Below are positions 14,691 to 14,954 of a stretch of DNA of 14,954 nt, piece after piece. Positions within the stretch are counted from its first letter, which is position 1. Each line of letters starts with the position of its first letter. Under the pieces are notes generated by a model. That model did no database searches and was not told the DNA's origin. It saw nothing but the letters and a program-made list of their open reading frames with translations. A program made the position numbers and the translations under genes. The DNA comes from WQUF01 sp031549885 (GTDB lineage Bacteria > Bacillota > Clostridia > Clostridiales > Clostridiaceae): NCBI GenBank assembly GCA_031549885.1, contig JAVBPD010000034.1:1-14954 (forward strand), in the 5' to 3' direction.

Positions 14691-14954
14691 GAAAATCATA
14701 TAACTCCTCGAAAAATGGTTATAATAAACATATAAAGAAATATTGGGGGAGTATAAATGAATACACCAAAAGCGGGTAATAGGAGCATTTGTGCTATGTA
14801 CTGAAATGTAGAAAACCTATCTATGTTACTTAAAAGACTTATATTAACTTATATGTAACATATTAACTTTAAAATTTTATAATATATGTTTAAAACATTG
14901 AAACAATTGTATTTTAAATGTTACAAAACTACATTGTGTCACATTCATTAAAAA
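14691..14954. other. AT-rich flank of the IscB element, no clear gene
   Basis: On the plus strand TATAAT (14720-14725) and a good ribosome site GGGGGAG precede ATG at 14757, but the frame closes after 15 codons (MNTPKAGNRSICAMY). TATGTTAC (14822-14829) and GTAACATA (14855-14862) form an inverted repeat, and AATGTTACA / TGTCACATT further on are an imperfect second pair. On the minus strand TTGTTT (14906-14901) and TATTAT (14884-14879), 16 bases apart, could be the original aro promoter, now about 1.8 kb from aroF. All of these are weak. Confidence 0.35.

Overview
This window comes from a low-GC, AT-rich genome with AGGAGG-type ribosome sites. Its genes look like those of an anaerobic Clostridium-like Firmicute. 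Species cannot be named from the sequence. There are 12 protein genes (one cut by the window edge) and two RNA-guided nuclease (OMEGA) elements, one at each side of the window.

Left part, plus strand. Bases 3-146 are the last 47 codons of a TnpB nuclease gene, followed by its transposon right end and guide-RNA region (about 147-309). Directly against that end lies a MocA-like molybdopterin cytidylyltransferase (319-912), then a terminator, then xdhA-xdhB-xdhC (1109-4780). These are the molybdenum, FAD and 2Fe-2S subunits of a xanthine dehydrogenase with the same gene order and closely similar motifs as Escherichia coli XdhABC. MocA would make the cytidylylated molybdenum cofactor that such enzymes use, so the block reads as purine hydroxylation plus cofactor finishing.

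Middle, plus strand. After a long hairpin terminator comes a two-gene unit (5090-6666): a short HipA/CtkA-like kinase whose stop codon overlaps the start of a HIRAN-domain protein. No HipB-type antitoxin is present. This pair is the best candidate here for a poorly described system. Two palindromes sit just upstream of it. A bidirectional terminator (6693-6739) ends the unit and faces the next block.

Right part, minus strand. A tightly packed aromatic biosynthesis operon reads from 13068 down to 6755: aroF (DAHP synthase with N-terminal regulatory domain), aroB, aroA, aroC, a chorismate mutase-shikimate kinase fusion, and a class I aminotransferase. With 3-dehydroquinate dehydratase and shikimate dehydrogenase encoded elsewhere, these genes take PEP and erythrose-4-phosphate to prephenate, and probably transaminate an aromatic keto acid.

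Immediately upstream of aroF, in the same orientation, sits an IscB element: an intact iscB (13164-14393) with its omega RNA in front (about 14394-14690) and a strong right-end hairpin (13112-13154). The element lies inside what should be the aro operon leader. Only about 40 bases of native leader seem to remain, and these include an orphan half of a terminator (GATGAGC plus seven T). The aro promoter or attenuator may therefore have been split by the insertion. Beyond the element (14691-14954) is AT-rich flank with inverted repeats and no convincing gene.
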